From: Bacteroidales bacterium
GTDB taxonomy: Bacteria; Bacteroidota; Bacteroidia; Bacteroidales; F082
Assembly: GCA_017537965.1 (NCBI GenBank)
Contig: JAFYJV010000018.1
Span: 186,001-250,000 of the forward strand
DNA: 64,000 nt
Reading direction: 5' to 3'
The notes beneath the pieces are model-generated. The model was not told where the DNA came from and did not search any database. It saw only the letters and a program-made list of their open reading frames with translations. The translations under genes and the position numbers were made by a program. Of the stretch, positions 51,101-59,574 are shown piece after piece. How positions within the stretch are numbered: position 1 is the stretch's first letter; the number at the start of each line of letters is the position of its first letter.

Positions 51101-52693
51101 ATTCTCGTTGGTTCAACCCATGATAGCAATGGTGACAAGGATTCAAAAGAGGTGGTGGCTCCCAACAATGGTATGATCACCTCCGCATTGATCTTCCAGG
51201 ACAGCACGCAGCAATGGCTCGACGGTATTCGCGACCTCGATGTCTCATCCTCAGTGTTGAACTGGATCCGTTCTGGTACCTATGTTGACCAAGACAACAC
51301 GGCATATCACGATTATGACATGACCAGTTCTACCGGTGGCATCAGTACCGCTTGGGACCCGCAGGAGAATTACGAGAAGATCGCAAATCGCACCTGGGCT
51401 CCTTATAACCTGACTTCTATTCATAATCTTCCTGAAGGCAATCCTGGTCCTCTGCCAAAGGATATCTATCGCTTCGACACCATGTTCAGCCGTCTCACCA
51501 GCATCGACATCGTCTTGACAGCTGATCGTTCCAAGTGGACCCGTTGCCCTGTCGTCGAGATGTGTATGGACGCAAATCTTTCACAAAATGGTGTGGATCG
51601 CTTTAGCCTCCGCAGAGCTCCGTCTATTGATAAGGACGGTAACCCCTATACCGGTGAGTATTGGGATTATAAACTCTATGGGGATTCACTGATTGAGGTC
51701 TCCGACAATCCGGATGATCCTAACTACATCGCCGCTCAAGGTATGGGCTGGTTCCCGGGCTATGTCATTGATGTGGAATCGGGTGCCCGTCTGAACGTGC
51801 TCTACGGCGAAGACTCTTATCTTGAGGACATGAATGGTCGTGACCTGATGTTCAATCCTCCGCAACTGAGGAAGTCAACGGTTGACGGTACGACAGATCA
51901 AACCTCAGATCCCGCATTGTTCCGTCAGGTAGACCTTGAACCAATCCTTGGTGGTAAGCATTTCGTTTACATCTGGGGTATGGACAGACCTTCCGACATT
52001 CCTCAAACTGCCGCCTTCCCCTACAAGGACTTTAACAGTCCGGCTTATGACGGTGGCAAGTATCTCTTCAAGGTGTTGAACGCCATCCAGAATGCTCCTA
52101 CCAACAACTTGGTCAACCAGTACCAAAAACGTTTCTGGCGTCAAGCTTTGTGGGTTGGTATGCCAATGGGCGTTGAAGGTACGGAATGGTTGCCTGAAGG
52201 CAATGATGCCAAGATCCGTATCCGTATTGCCAAGCCTTATGCAAGAGGTTATGCCCGTATTCCTCTCGATTCTTTGTATCAAGAACTCGACATCAACGGC
52301 CAGTATCCTATGTTTAGCTTTGCTATCGATGGACTGGATCCGATCCTGAACGATCCTGCCAAGACGGAGTCTGACCTCGACTTGATCAAGGTGGTGCCCA
52401 ACCCGTACTATGCTTATAGCTCGTACGAAGCCAACGCTTTGGTCAACAGAGTCAAGATCACCAACCTCCCGAAGGATTGTGTCGTTACCATCTACAACAT
52501 CAGCGGTACCAAGATCCGCCAGTTCAAGAAGGATAACGACGAACCGTCCATCGACTGGGATCTCACTAACTTCGCCAATACGCCTGTCGCTTCAGGCTTC
52601 TACTTGATCCATGTCAAGGACAACACCAGCGGCGGCGAGCGTACAGTCAAGTTCTTCGGTGCTATGCGTCAAATTGACCTGAATACTTTCTAA
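48167..52693 (+). CDS. Giant T9SS-sorted surface protein
   Basis: 1508 residues. A signal peptide (about 1-23, ending GMAE) leads to a region with AGSLWIAGTDINNQLKCAAVRF and DRDGNGEYDPLMGDYPYYD, typical of large Bacteroidota surface proteins of unknown function. The C-terminus (about 1410-1508) is a T9SS type A sorting domain: KVVPNPYYAYSSYEA, VTIYNISGTKIRQF, then a GFYLIHVKD strand and TVKFFGAMR. It is expected to cross SprA and be attached to A-LPS or held by its operon partners. No catalytic motif is seen; repeated acidic DxDGxGEYD-like segments may bind calcium. Confidence 0.88.
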   Translation: MKNILRLLFVTLLIVGVANPGMAEMFKGDRGNKGNRNLKQTTAGCTPSSAFEWLNINNVRTRINAGGDMWWDLPGGTGSKYYIPANGSATSLYAGSLWIAGTDINNQLKCAAVRFRQDGNDFWTGPLNLEGASIDEVTCARWDQIWKITRAEVDEFLNHCDPVSGVFKDSGDGYTIPKSITDWPAHPDVVGGNISGVSHYIAPFFDRDGNGEYDPLMGDYPYYDINNELCHTKIPTMEEEFNGTVWGSILADQVLKGDQTLWWIFNDKGNSHTESNGSAIGLEIRGQAFAFSTNDEINNMSFCSYEIINRSTYELTNTFFCPWTDVDLGYAKDDFVGCDVQRGLGFGYNGAAIDGGGEPEAYGNQPPAVGVDFFQGPYIDADGIDNPKYKYVISSSYQISESGDSTLVYDTISQEQICDASINGVNFGNGIVDDERFGMRRFLYHNNSNGALGDPDNAAETYLLLQSYWRDGNKMQFGGTGYPTGGNAAVGPECDFMFPGDTDPCNWGTHGIQPNGGYNVNGKYWTEENEGNPPEDRRFMQSAGPFTLKPGAVNYITFGVPWARASSGGPWASVELLRVTDDKCQALFDNCFKVIDGPNAPDLTIRELDQKLIIYLSNSAVSNNYREGYVEIDPKIPEFDPSDETKPADRMYRFEGYKVYQLASAEVGADELSDNSKARLVFQADIKNNVSTLVNYEWDNYIGGNVPSLKVSGADGGITHSFVITEDKFSTGESTALVNYKTYYYMAVAYAYNNYLTYSQEPGVMAGLYGQMTPYLEGRKNIQCYPAVPHKIVNGTVMVANYGDKPSITRLVGQGTGDNEIELTQECIDELFTKKLANTVVIKQGGQEVDHITYSTPVDADTVDKVVFGHPDYPIIYHPTYKVGYGPLDVKIIDPLNVKTTSYELWFDTLIEHYTHGVSSNQSVQGDSALRYASHWYLKDLETNDTMRCDTLTIYADEKMFIDRGISVSISQPFQIGAILVGSTHDSNGDKDSKEVVAPNNGMITSALIFQDSTQQWLDGIRDLDVSSSVLNWIRSGTYVDQDNTAYHDYDMTSSTGGISTAWDPQENYEKIANRTWAPYNLTSIHNLPEGNPGPLPKDIYRFDTMFSRLTSIDIVLTADRSKWTRCPVVEMCMDANLSQNGVDRFSLRRAPSIDKDGNPYTGEYWDYKLYGDSLIEVSDNPDDPNYIAAQGMGWFPGYVIDVESGARLNVLYGEDSYLEDMNGRDLMFNPPQLRKSTVDGTTDQTSDPALFRQVDLEPILGGKHFVYIWGMDRPSDIPQTAAFPYKDFNSPAYDGGKYLFKVLNAIQNAPTNNLVNQYQKRFWRQALWVGMPMGVEGTEWLPEGNDAKIRIRIAKPYARGYARIPLDSLYQELDINGQYPMFSFAIDGLDPILNDPAKTESDLDLIKVVPNPYYAYSSYEANALVNRVKITNLPKDCVVTIYNISGTKIRQFKKDNDEPSIDWDLTNFANTPVASGFYLIHVKDNTSGGERTVKFFGAMRQIDLNTF

Positions 52694-52727
52694 TTTATCG
52701 AAATGCTAACATTAAAAATTCAGAATC

Positions 52728-53798
52728 ATGAAGAAATCATTTAGATATATCGTATTGAGCCTTGTTCTCCTTCTTGGATTCAACGCTCCGAAAGCATTTG
52801 CAGGTAATGAGGACCGTTCGGGTCAAGCCGGTGCGGCTGAATTGTTGATCAATCCTTGGGCTGCCACAGCAGGCTTCGGCAATGCAGGCATGTCATACGT
52901 GAGAGGTGTGGAGGCCATGTTTGGCAATGTCGCCGGCATCAGCACCACCCGTTCCTTGGATGTTAACTTCACCCATACTGATTGGCTGCTGGGTTCCACC
53001 ATCAGAATCTCAGCCTTTGGTTTGACCGCCCGTGTCGGTGAGTCAAGTGTCCTTGGTCTCTCCCTCATGTCATTCAACCTTGGCACAGTCGAACAAACGA
53101 CTACCGAGAGCCCCGATGGCGGTATCGGTACCTACAAGCCGAACCTCTTGAACATCAACCTGGCTTTTGCTAAGACTTTCTCCAACAGCATCAGCGGCGG
53201 TTTCAACTTGAAGATCATCAACGAGTCGATCGCCAATATGAGTGCCATGGGTGTTGCCCTCGATGCCGGTATCCAGTATGTGACCGGTCCCTTTGACAAC
53301 ATCCACTTCGGCATCACGCTGAAAAACATCGGACCCACCCTGAAGTTCTCGGGCGACGGTTTATCCATCAAGGCTTACCTTTTGCCTGGCAGTTCTCTTC
53401 AGAACACGCTTATCCAGCGCGTGGACCAGTTCGAGTTGCCCACCCAGTTGAGCATCTCAGCTGCCTATGACTTCTACTTTGCCGAGACCTCACGTCTGAC
53501 CGTGGCTGGCAACTTCGTCTCCAACTCCTTCACGAAAGACCAGTATGTGCTTGGCCTTGAATACGGATGGAAAGAATATTTTATCATCCGTGCCGGCTAC
53601 ACCTACGAGTCAGGTCTCTTCAAAGGCATCTTGGATGAAGAATGCATGAACCTCAACAACGGTTTGAGTGCAGGCTGCTCTGTCCAGGTCCCGATCTCGA
53701 AGAAAGAGGATGCTCCGGTGTTCTCTGTTGACTATGCGTTCCGTGCTACTTCAAGCTATAATGGCACGCACAGCGTAGGTGCTAGACTTAATTTCTAA
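52728..53798 (+). CDS. PorV/PorQ family outer-membrane protein
   Basis: A FadL-like barrel, 356 residues. The signal peptide ends PKAFAG. The early motif GAAELLINPWAATAGFGNAGMSYVRGVEAMFGNVAGI is the PorV/PorQ signature, and the chain ends in HSVGARLNF, a barrel C-terminus. PorV carries T9SS cargo from SprA to the attachment complex. Lying in an operon with a sorting-domain protein and a receptor, this copy is probably dedicated to them rather than being the general PorV. Confidence 0.87.
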   Translation: MKKSFRYIVLSLVLLLGFNAPKAFAGNEDRSGQAGAAELLINPWAATAGFGNAGMSYVRGVEAMFGNVAGISTTRSLDVNFTHTDWLLGSTIRISAFGLTARVGESSVLGLSLMSFNLGTVEQTTTESPDGGIGTYKPNLLNINLAFAKTFSNSISGGFNLKIINESIANMSAMGVALDAGIQYVTGPFDNIHFGITLKNIGPTLKFSGDGLSIKAYLLPGSSLQNTLIQRVDQFELPTQLSISAAYDFYFAETSRLTVAGNFVSNSFTKDQYVLGLEYGWKEYFIIRAGYTYESGLFKGILDEECMNLNNGLSAGCSVQVPISKKEDAPVFSVDYAFRATSSYNGTHSVGARLNF

Positions 53799-53828
53799 AA
53801 AGACTTGCATTATTTGAAAGTTTTTTAG

Positions 53829-53836
53829 TATCTTTG
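53829..53836 (+). promoter_or_regulatory. Promoter -7 element of greA
   Basis: TATCTTTG, 71 bases before the greA ATG. A terminator-like hairpin lies between it and the gene. Confidence 0.6.
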
Positions 53837-53853
53837 CACCTCAAAGAAAAAGA

Positions 53854-53884
53854 AGACCCTTATTTCGGTAAGGGTCTCTTTTTT
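53854..53884 (+). terminator. Terminator-like hairpin in the greA leader
   Basis: A perfect 9-bp stem (53854-53862 with 53869-53877) with a TTTCGG loop is followed by C and T6. It could end the 44376-53798 operon, but it lies downstream of the greA promoter, so greA transcripts must read through it. Confidence 0.75.
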
Positions 53885-53907
53885 CACGTTTTAAAAAACA
53901 CAATATC

Positions 53908-54381
53908 ATGTCAGAAATCAAATATTTTACCCCCGAAGGGTTGCAGAGACTGAAGGACGAACTCGATGACCTTATTCTTCGTGAACGCCCTCGTATCGTT
54001 CAAGCCATTGCTGAAGCACGCGATAAAGGCGACTTGTCGGAGAATGCCGAATACGATGCCGCAAAGGAAGCCCAAGGCCTCCTCGAAGCGAAAATTGCCG
54101 ATCTTCAGGACCTGATCTTCAATGCCCGTATTCTCGACGAATCCAAGATAGATACCTCCAAAGTGCTCCTCTATTCCACGGTAAAGATCAAGAACTCAAA
54201 GACCCATGCCACCATGACTTATTCCATCGTGCCCGAAAAAGAGGCGGACTTCAAGGCAGGGAAGATCTCCATCAACTCGCCTATAGGTCAAGGTCTGCTG
54301 GGCAAGAAAGTCGGTGAAATCGCCGAAATCATGGTCCCCGCGGGAAAGATGGCTTTTGAAATCCTTGAAATCACCAGATAA
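53908..54381 (+). CDS. greA: Transcription elongation factor GreA
   Basis: Rescues backtracked RNA polymerase by stimulating transcript cleavage. It is 157 residues. The N-terminal coiled coil carries the acidic tip (ARDKGDLSENAEYDAAKEAQ, with D and E at the loop), and the C-terminal FKBP-like domain ends around SPIGQGLLGKKVGEIAEI. It heads an operon with the HIT gene, 8 bases downstream. Confidence 0.97.
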   Translation: MSEIKYFTPEGLQRLKDELDDLILRERPRIVQAIAEARDKGDLSENAEYDAAKEAQGLLEAKIADLQDLIFNARILDESKIDTSKVLLYSTVKIKNSKTHATMTYSIVPEKEADFKAGKISINSPIGQGLLGKKVGEIAEIMVPAGKMAFEILEITR

Positions 54382-54389
54382 TATTCGCT

Positions 54390-54782
54390 ATGGCAACGAT
54401 TTTTTCCAGAATCATACAAGGTGAAATCCCTTGTTACAAAATCGCGGAGAACGACCGTTTCTTTGCGTTTCTTGACATCAACCCGTTGTCGGAAGGACAT
54501 ACCCTCGTGGTTCCCAAACAGGAAAAGGACTATCTCTTCGACCTGGATGATGAGGACCTAGGTGCCATGATGGTCTTTGCCAAGACCGTCGCCAAGGCCA
54601 TCGAGAAGGCCATCCCTTGCAAACGCATCGCTGTGGCTGTCATCGGACTGGAAGTGCCTCATGCCCATATCCATTTGGTGCCCATCCGCTGTGAGGGCGA
54701 CCTCGACTTCAAGAAAGAGCATCTGAAACTCTCCACTGAAGAATTCCAGGAGATACAACGTAAGATCACATCAGCTTTCTGA
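54390..54782 (+). CDS. HIT family nucleotide hydrolase
   Basis: 130 residues. The histidine triad reads PHAHIHLVP near 89-97, and the N-terminal strand has FSRIIQGEIPCYKI, as in the HinT branch, which hydrolyses AMP-linked substrates. Its natural substrate is unknown. A strong terminator follows directly after the stop. Confidence 0.93.
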   Translation: MATIFSRIIQGEIPCYKIAENDRFFAFLDINPLSEGHTLVVPKQEKDYLFDLDDEDLGAMMVFAKTVAKAIEKAIPCKRIAVAVIGLEVPHAHIHLVPIRCEGDLDFKKEHLKLSTEEFQEIQRKITSAF

Positions 54783-54783
54783 T

Positions 54784-54823
54784 ACAAGAAAAAAGCACGC
54801 TTTTCAGCGTGCTTTTTTCTTGT
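54784..54823. terminator. Bidirectional terminator
   Basis: A perfect 18-bp stem (54784-54801 with 54806-54823) and a TTTC loop, with A6 in one arm and T6 in the other. It serves greA-HIT on the plus strand and the barrel gene at 54837 on the minus strand. Confidence 0.92.
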
Positions 54824-54836
54824 CTTTTCTTGACTC

Positions 54837-55592
54837 TTACATGAACCATTGATAACTCGGATTCTTGAAGAGCGGGAAAGAAAGGCCTATGGTGGTTTCC
54901 CATCCGCGGGTCTTTCGCTGCAACTTCAATTCCTTGGGTATCGTATTCAACAAACCGAGGTTGTAGCCTGCTTCGAGGCGGGCACAGAACTCATAATCGC
55001 CCCAGTCAATGCGGACGTTCATGCCAGCTCCTGCAATAAGGTGGATGTCAAACCAATTGGTGTTGTTCGATCCCCAGTTCACCTCCATGCCGTTCCAAAT
55101 GGAATGAGGCCCCTTTTTGCCGATCTTGTGATCTATGTATGTACTGACGTCAGGTGCTACAAAGAGATAGGGGGTGACCTTCTTGTCTTTCAAGAGGTTG
55201 AGCCGAATGGGTACTCTCACATGCAAGAAATAGGCAGTGTCTTGGGTGGCATAATGGAACTTCGTCGTGTCGGCAGGCGCCACTGCATTGGTACCCGTCA
55301 ACATGCCCTCCAAACCATAGGAAAACCTAGGTAATGTCCGTTCAAAAGTGACTCCACCCACAAGGCATCCCAAGGCATCTTTTGAAAAGGGACGCTGGTA
55401 CAAAACCGAATGGTTGACGAAATGCACGCGATCCTTGCTGTATGCCATGTCCATGGCATTGATGCCGACCTTGAAGCCGAAATACAAGTTGCGATCCGTG
55501 ACAGGACGCTCTAATCCAAACGATTGTGCTTTCAGCAAGCCGCACGACAACATTAGCAATGCGAGAAGCAGTGATGGTATGGCCTTTTTCAT
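54837..55592 (-). CDS. PorT-like outer-membrane barrel protein
   Basis: 251 residues from ATG 55592. The signal peptide is MKKAIPSLLLALLMLSCG to LKAQ. The rest has the 8-strand OmpW/PorT-type pattern: FGFKVGINAMDMAY at the start, FLHVRVPIRLNLLKDKKVTPYLFVAPDVS in the middle and a C-terminal FPLFKNPSYQWFM. PorT itself is an essential T9SS protein, but this general fold (OMP_b-brl_2) is common, so that identity is not claimed. The start follows the minus-strand promoter. Confidence 0.75.
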   Translation of the reverse strand: MKKAIPSLLLALLMLSCGLLKAQSFGLERPVTDRNLYFGFKVGINAMDMAYSKDRVHFVNHSVLYQRPFSKDALGCLVGGVTFERTLPRFSYGLEGMLTGTNAVAPADTTKFHYATQDTAYFLHVRVPIRLNLLKDKKVTPYLFVAPDVSTYIDHKIGKKGPHSIWNGMEVNWGSNNTNWFDIHLIAGAGMNVRIDWGDYEFCARLEAGYNLGLLNTIPKELKLQRKTRGWETTIGLSFPLFKNPSYQWFM

Positions 55593-55624
55593 CTGAAGTG
55601 ATCTATAAGCATTGTTCAATGCTG

Positions 55625-55632
55625 CAAAGATA
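55625..55632 (-). promoter_or_regulatory. Promoter -7 element of the PorT-like gene
   Basis: TATCTTTG on the minus strand, 32 bases upstream of ATG 55592, back to back with the plug promoter. Confidence 0.6.
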
Positions 55633-55645
55633 GCATCTTTTTTTG

Positions 55646-55653
55646 TAACTTTG
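55646..55653 (+). promoter_or_regulatory. Promoter -7 element of the T9SS plug gene
   Basis: TAACTTTG, 32 bases before ATG 55686. Confidence 0.6.
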
Positions 55654-55685
55654 CAATATTAAAATAAGATACGAATTAGAAACCA

Positions 55686-56963
55686 ATGAAAAAGTTGTTT
55701 TTCTTGATGACGGCGATCCTCCTTTCCTGGGGCGGCTTTGCACAGCCTCTAGACTTGCCTTGCGACAATCTCGACTACAAGGAGTCTGTCCGCACAGTTT
55801 TGCTCTATGCCGACGGCAACCAGAACAAGGAACCTCTCATCTCGCTGGAGCACATGATCGGACGCCTTACCTTGTCCTTCGATCTCCTTGGCAACGAAGG
55901 TGAAGTGCTTAACTATACTTTCATCCACTGCACCCACGACTGGTATCCAACCGACATCCAGCGTCTTCATTATGCCACTGGATTTGAAAGCGAACGGATC
56001 GACGACTTCCAATTCTCGCGAAACACCCTTGTCGACTATGTCCATTACCAGCTCTCTTTCCCCGAAGAGGATATGCTTCCCGTGATTCCCGGCAACTATC
56101 TTCTCATCGTGTATGGAGACCAACTGGCCGAGGAGGATATCTATTTCACTCGACGTTTCATGGTCCTTGACGAGAAAGCCTTCATCGACGCCTCCGTGCC
56201 CCGCTATTGCGACGACCTCAGCTTAAGCGATACCCACCAGCAACTCAACATCAAAGTCTCCATGCCTAGCATCATGACGGGCAACGTGCAACAATACGCC
56301 TCGATGACCATTCGGCAGAATGGACGTTGGGACAATGCCGTGGTGGGACTCAAGCCCAGCTTTGTCTATCCCGACTTCATTTCCTACGAACATCTTCCAC
56401 AAACTGTGTTTGAAGGCGCCAACCAGTATCGTCGCGTCAACTTCAGCAACTTCTATTTCCAATCGGAAAACATCGCCCACATCTATCAGACAGACGACTA
56501 TTATGTAATCGATTATGCCGTTTGTGAGTCGCGGGCACGGAAACCTTACATCACCTACGAAGATCTTCATGGAGAGAAATACATCTACGTCTCCAACGAG
56601 GGACTGGAAGCGGATACGGAAGCGGACTATGCCTGGCTTAACCTCTTCCTGCGATGGCCCAACCCATTGACGAACGAGGATGTGTATGTGATGGGTGCCA
56701 TCAACGACTGGAGATTCGACGACCGCAACCTTATGCGTTACGACTATCAACTTGGTGGATACCTGTGCCAACTGTTGCTCAAACAAGGTTATTACAACTT
56801 CATGTTTGTCACCGCCGACCGTGAGACGGGACAAGTCGCGACCGACCTCACCGCGGGCAACCATTGGGATACGGACAACCTGTATAGGATCTATTTCTAT
56901 TATTATATCCCCAATAAAGGCTACGATGCCCTCATCGGTTATACCACTTGCCCATCCCACTGA
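55686..56963 (+). CDS. T9SS plug protein (DUF5103)
   Basis: 425 residues with a signal peptide (ending GGFAQP). It matches DUF5103: SVRTVLLYADGNQNKEPLISLEHMIGRLTLSFDLLG, a FEGANQYRRVNF segment, and a WPNPLTNEDVYVMGAINDW segment. The family was identified in Flavobacterium as the periplasmic Plug that closes the SprA pore when no cargo occupies it. Together with sprA at 14179 this strongly supports a functional T9SS. It lies 26 bases before priA. Confidence 0.88.
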   Translation: MKKLFFLMTAILLSWGGFAQPLDLPCDNLDYKESVRTVLLYADGNQNKEPLISLEHMIGRLTLSFDLLGNEGEVLNYTFIHCTHDWYPTDIQRLHYATGFESERIDDFQFSRNTLVDYVHYQLSFPEEDMLPVIPGNYLLIVYGDQLAEEDIYFTRRFMVLDEKAFIDASVPRYCDDLSLSDTHQQLNIKVSMPSIMTGNVQQYASMTIRQNGRWDNAVVGLKPSFVYPDFISYEHLPQTVFEGANQYRRVNFSNFYFQSENIAHIYQTDDYYVIDYAVCESRARKPYITYEDLHGEKYIYVSNEGLEADTEADYAWLNLFLRWPNPLTNEDVYVMGAINDWRFDDRNLMRYDYQLGGYLCQLLLKQGYYNFMFVTADRETGQVATDLTAGNHWDTDNLYRIYFYYYIPNKGYDALIGYTTCPSH

Positions 56964-56989
56964 TAGTCCCAACCTTTAACTCCAACTCC

Positions 56990-59470
56990 ATGTCTCCCCG
57001 CCTCACCCTTTTCGCGGATGTCCTCCTGCCCATCCCAGTGCCGGGAACCTTTACTTACCGTGTCCCGTATACGCTGAACGATTCCATTCGGGTCGGGCAG
57101 CGTGTGGTGGTGCAGTTCGGGAAGACCAAAATCCTGTCGGGATTGGTCTTGTCCATTACTGACAAGGTGCCTGAGGTCGAGGTAAAATACCTGATCGACA
57201 TCTTGGATGACCAACCCATTGTAAATGATGTCCAGCTGAGATTCTGGGAATGGATCCAAAACTATTACCTCTGCCATCTTGGCGAGGTGATGCAGTCGGC
57301 CTTGCCATCGGCGCTGAAACTGAGCAGCGAGTCGATGGTGGCACTCTCAAGGGATTTTGTCTTGGATAGTATGGCACTCAACGATTATGAGTACATGATT
57401 GTGGAGGCATTGCAGATTCAACCCAAGATTGCGGTCAGTGAGGTGAGCAAAATCATCGGTTTCAAGAAAGTAATGCCGTTGATACATTCCATGATGGAAA
57501 AAGGCATCTTGGTGATGGAGGAGGCCCTGAACGAGAAATACAAGGTGAAATACGAACGCTTTGTGAGACTGTCAAGCCTCTATCGTGACGAGACGGCGTT
57601 GCAGGAGCTCATGGATGCCCTAACGAAACGGGCTTACAAGCAGCTGGAGCTGTTGCTGGCTTACCTGAGCCTTGGGGGTGACTGTGACCACGACTTGAAT
57701 GCGGTTGACCTTCTGAAGAAAGCCAATGCTGCCAACAACATATTGAAAGCGATGGCCGACAAGGGTATTTTTGAGGTGTACGAGCGTCAAGTCAGCCGAT
57801 TGAAAGAGTTCAAGGCGCAGGTCGATGTCGGTTCCATTCAGCTGACACCCGCCCAGCAGGAGGCCTATAGATGCATCAAGGAGGGCTTTGCGCAACAAAA
57901 GCCGGTCTTGCTTCATGGCGTCACCTCCAGCGGCAAGACCGAGATCTATATCAAGCTGATCCAAGAGGCGGTTGAAGCAGGGAAACAGGTGCTGTATCTC
58001 CTGCCGGAGATCGCCCTCACTGCACAGATCATCAACCGCCTGAAACAATATTTTGGCGACAAGTTGGGCGTGTATCACTCGCGTTATGGCGTCAATGAGC
58101 GGGTAGAGGTGTGGCAACAGGTGCGCGACTTTGCCCAGAACAAGGCCTCGCAACGCCAAATCATCGTGGGGTCGCGATCTGCCATCTTCCTTCCCTATTC
58201 CGAGATCGGACTGATCATCGTTGACGAGGAGCACGACAGCAGTTTCAAGCAGGTGGATCCAGCTCCACGTTATCATGCCCGTGATGCTGCCATCGTCCTC
58301 GGTGCCATGCATCACGCCTATGTGCTACTCGGCTCTGCCACGCCATCTTACGAGAGTTATTACAACGCTCTCCATGGCCGCTACCGGCTTGTGGAACTTA
58401 CCCAACGCTATGGCGGGGCGGAGTTGCCTGAGATCATCCTCAGCGACTTGCGCGTGGAACGGAAACGGAAGACCTTGCAGGCGGATTTCGGCAAGGTGCT
58501 CCTTGATGCGGTGAAAGGAACCCTCGCAGCACATCACCAAGCCATTCTATTCCAAAACCGAAGGGGCTTCTCACTTCGCATCGAATGCGAGGACTGCCAT
58601 TATGTGCCCCAATGCATCAACTGCGACGTAAGCTTGATTTACCATAAGAAACAGAACGTGTTGCGATGCCATTACTGCGGATATACCGCCAGTGTCCCCG
58701 CGGAATGTCCCCAATGTCATAGTACCAATATCAAGATGCACGGCTTCGGCACCGAGAAAGTGGAAGAGGACCTGCAACTGCTGCTCCCTGAGGCCAGGGT
58801 GGCACGCCTCGACCTTGACACCACACGGTCCAGGAACGACTATCAAAGCATCTTGGAAGCTTTCCAGGACAAGGAGACCGATGTCCTTGTCGGTACCCAG
58901 ATGGTCACCAAGGGCCTCGACTTCGACGCTGTGAAAGTCGTGGGCATTCTCAATGCCGACCAGATGCTTTCCTATCCCGATTTCCGTGCTCACGAGCGCA
59001 GCTTCCAGCTGATGGCCCAGGTGGCAGGTCGCGCTGGCAGGAAAGGTGGAGAGGGCAAGGTTATCATCCAAACCTACGAACCTTCCCATCCCGTGCTGCA
59101 AGACGTGTTGCACAACGACTTCAAGGGACTTTATGCCAAACAGATGCATCATAGGCAGCAGTTCGGTTACCCGCCTTTTTATCGGATCGTGCTCATCAGG
59201 CTTAAACACAAGGACTATCAGAAACTCAACGCTGCTGCGGCAACATTGGCTGGTATGCTTCGCCCTGTTTTCAAGCAGGATCTTCTAGGTCCGGAATATC
59301 CCATGGTGTCCCGTGTCAAGAATATGTATATCAAGCAGATGCTCGTCAAGTTCAATCGAGAGCATAACGCCCAGCAGGTCAAAGAGCTGATCATGAAACA
59401 GATAGGTCTCTTCCAAAAGCAATCTGAGCACAAATCGGTACAAGTCCAGATCGACGTGGATCCCATGTAG
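56990..59470 (+). CDS. priA: Primosomal replication helicase PriA
   Basis: Restarts stalled forks by loading the replicative helicase. It is 826 residues. The N-terminal 3'-DNA-binding domain is followed by helicase motifs: Walker A GVTSSGKT at 310-317 and DEEH at 412-415. A zinc-binding cysteine cluster follows (CEDCHYVPQCINCD and CHYCGYTASVPAECPQC), then motifs V-VI with GTQMVTKGLDF and QVAGRAGR. ATG 56990 is used; a longer frame starts inside the plug gene. Confidence 0.96.
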   Translation: MSPRLTLFADVLLPIPVPGTFTYRVPYTLNDSIRVGQRVVVQFGKTKILSGLVLSITDKVPEVEVKYLIDILDDQPIVNDVQLRFWEWIQNYYLCHLGEVMQSALPSALKLSSESMVALSRDFVLDSMALNDYEYMIVEALQIQPKIAVSEVSKIIGFKKVMPLIHSMMEKGILVMEEALNEKYKVKYERFVRLSSLYRDETALQELMDALTKRAYKQLELLLAYLSLGGDCDHDLNAVDLLKKANAANNILKAMADKGIFEVYERQVSRLKEFKAQVDVGSIQLTPAQQEAYRCIKEGFAQQKPVLLHGVTSSGKTEIYIKLIQEAVEAGKQVLYLLPEIALTAQIINRLKQYFGDKLGVYHSRYGVNERVEVWQQVRDFAQNKASQRQIIVGSRSAIFLPYSEIGLIIVDEEHDSSFKQVDPAPRYHARDAAIVLGAMHHAYVLLGSATPSYESYYNALHGRYRLVELTQRYGGAELPEIILSDLRVERKRKTLQADFGKVLLDAVKGTLAAHHQAILFQNRRGFSLRIECEDCHYVPQCINCDVSLIYHKKQNVLRCHYCGYTASVPAECPQCHSTNIKMHGFGTEKVEEDLQLLLPEARVARLDLDTTRSRNDYQSILEAFQDKETDVLVGTQMVTKGLDFDAVKVVGILNADQMLSYPDFRAHERSFQLMAQVAGRAGRKGGEGKVIIQTYEPSHPVLQDVLHNDFKGLYAKQMHHRQQFGYPPFYRIVLIRLKHKDYQKLNAAAATLAGMLRPVFKQDLLGPEYPMVSRVKNMYIKQMLVKFNREHNAQQVKELIMKQIGLFQKQSEHKSVQVQIDVDPM

Positions 59471-59544
59471 GGAAGGCCTTTTCCATCTTAGCGGCTGTTT
59501 TTGCCGTTTCGCTTGTTTTTCTCCGTTCTTTGGCGAAAATAGCT

Positions 59545-59552
59545 TATCTTTG
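59545..59552 (+). promoter_or_regulatory. Promoter -7 element of the second receptor gene
   Basis: TATCTTTG, 22 bases before ATG 59575; it excludes the longer frame beginning at 59530. Confidence 0.6.
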
Positions 59553-59574
59553 TCACCTTGAAAACGAAATATCT

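Noticed and set aside
52728..53798. Calling this gene porV itself
   Set aside because: PorV/PorQ-type barrels are a multi-member family; its operon context suggests a dedicated paralogue, and sequence alone does not decide.
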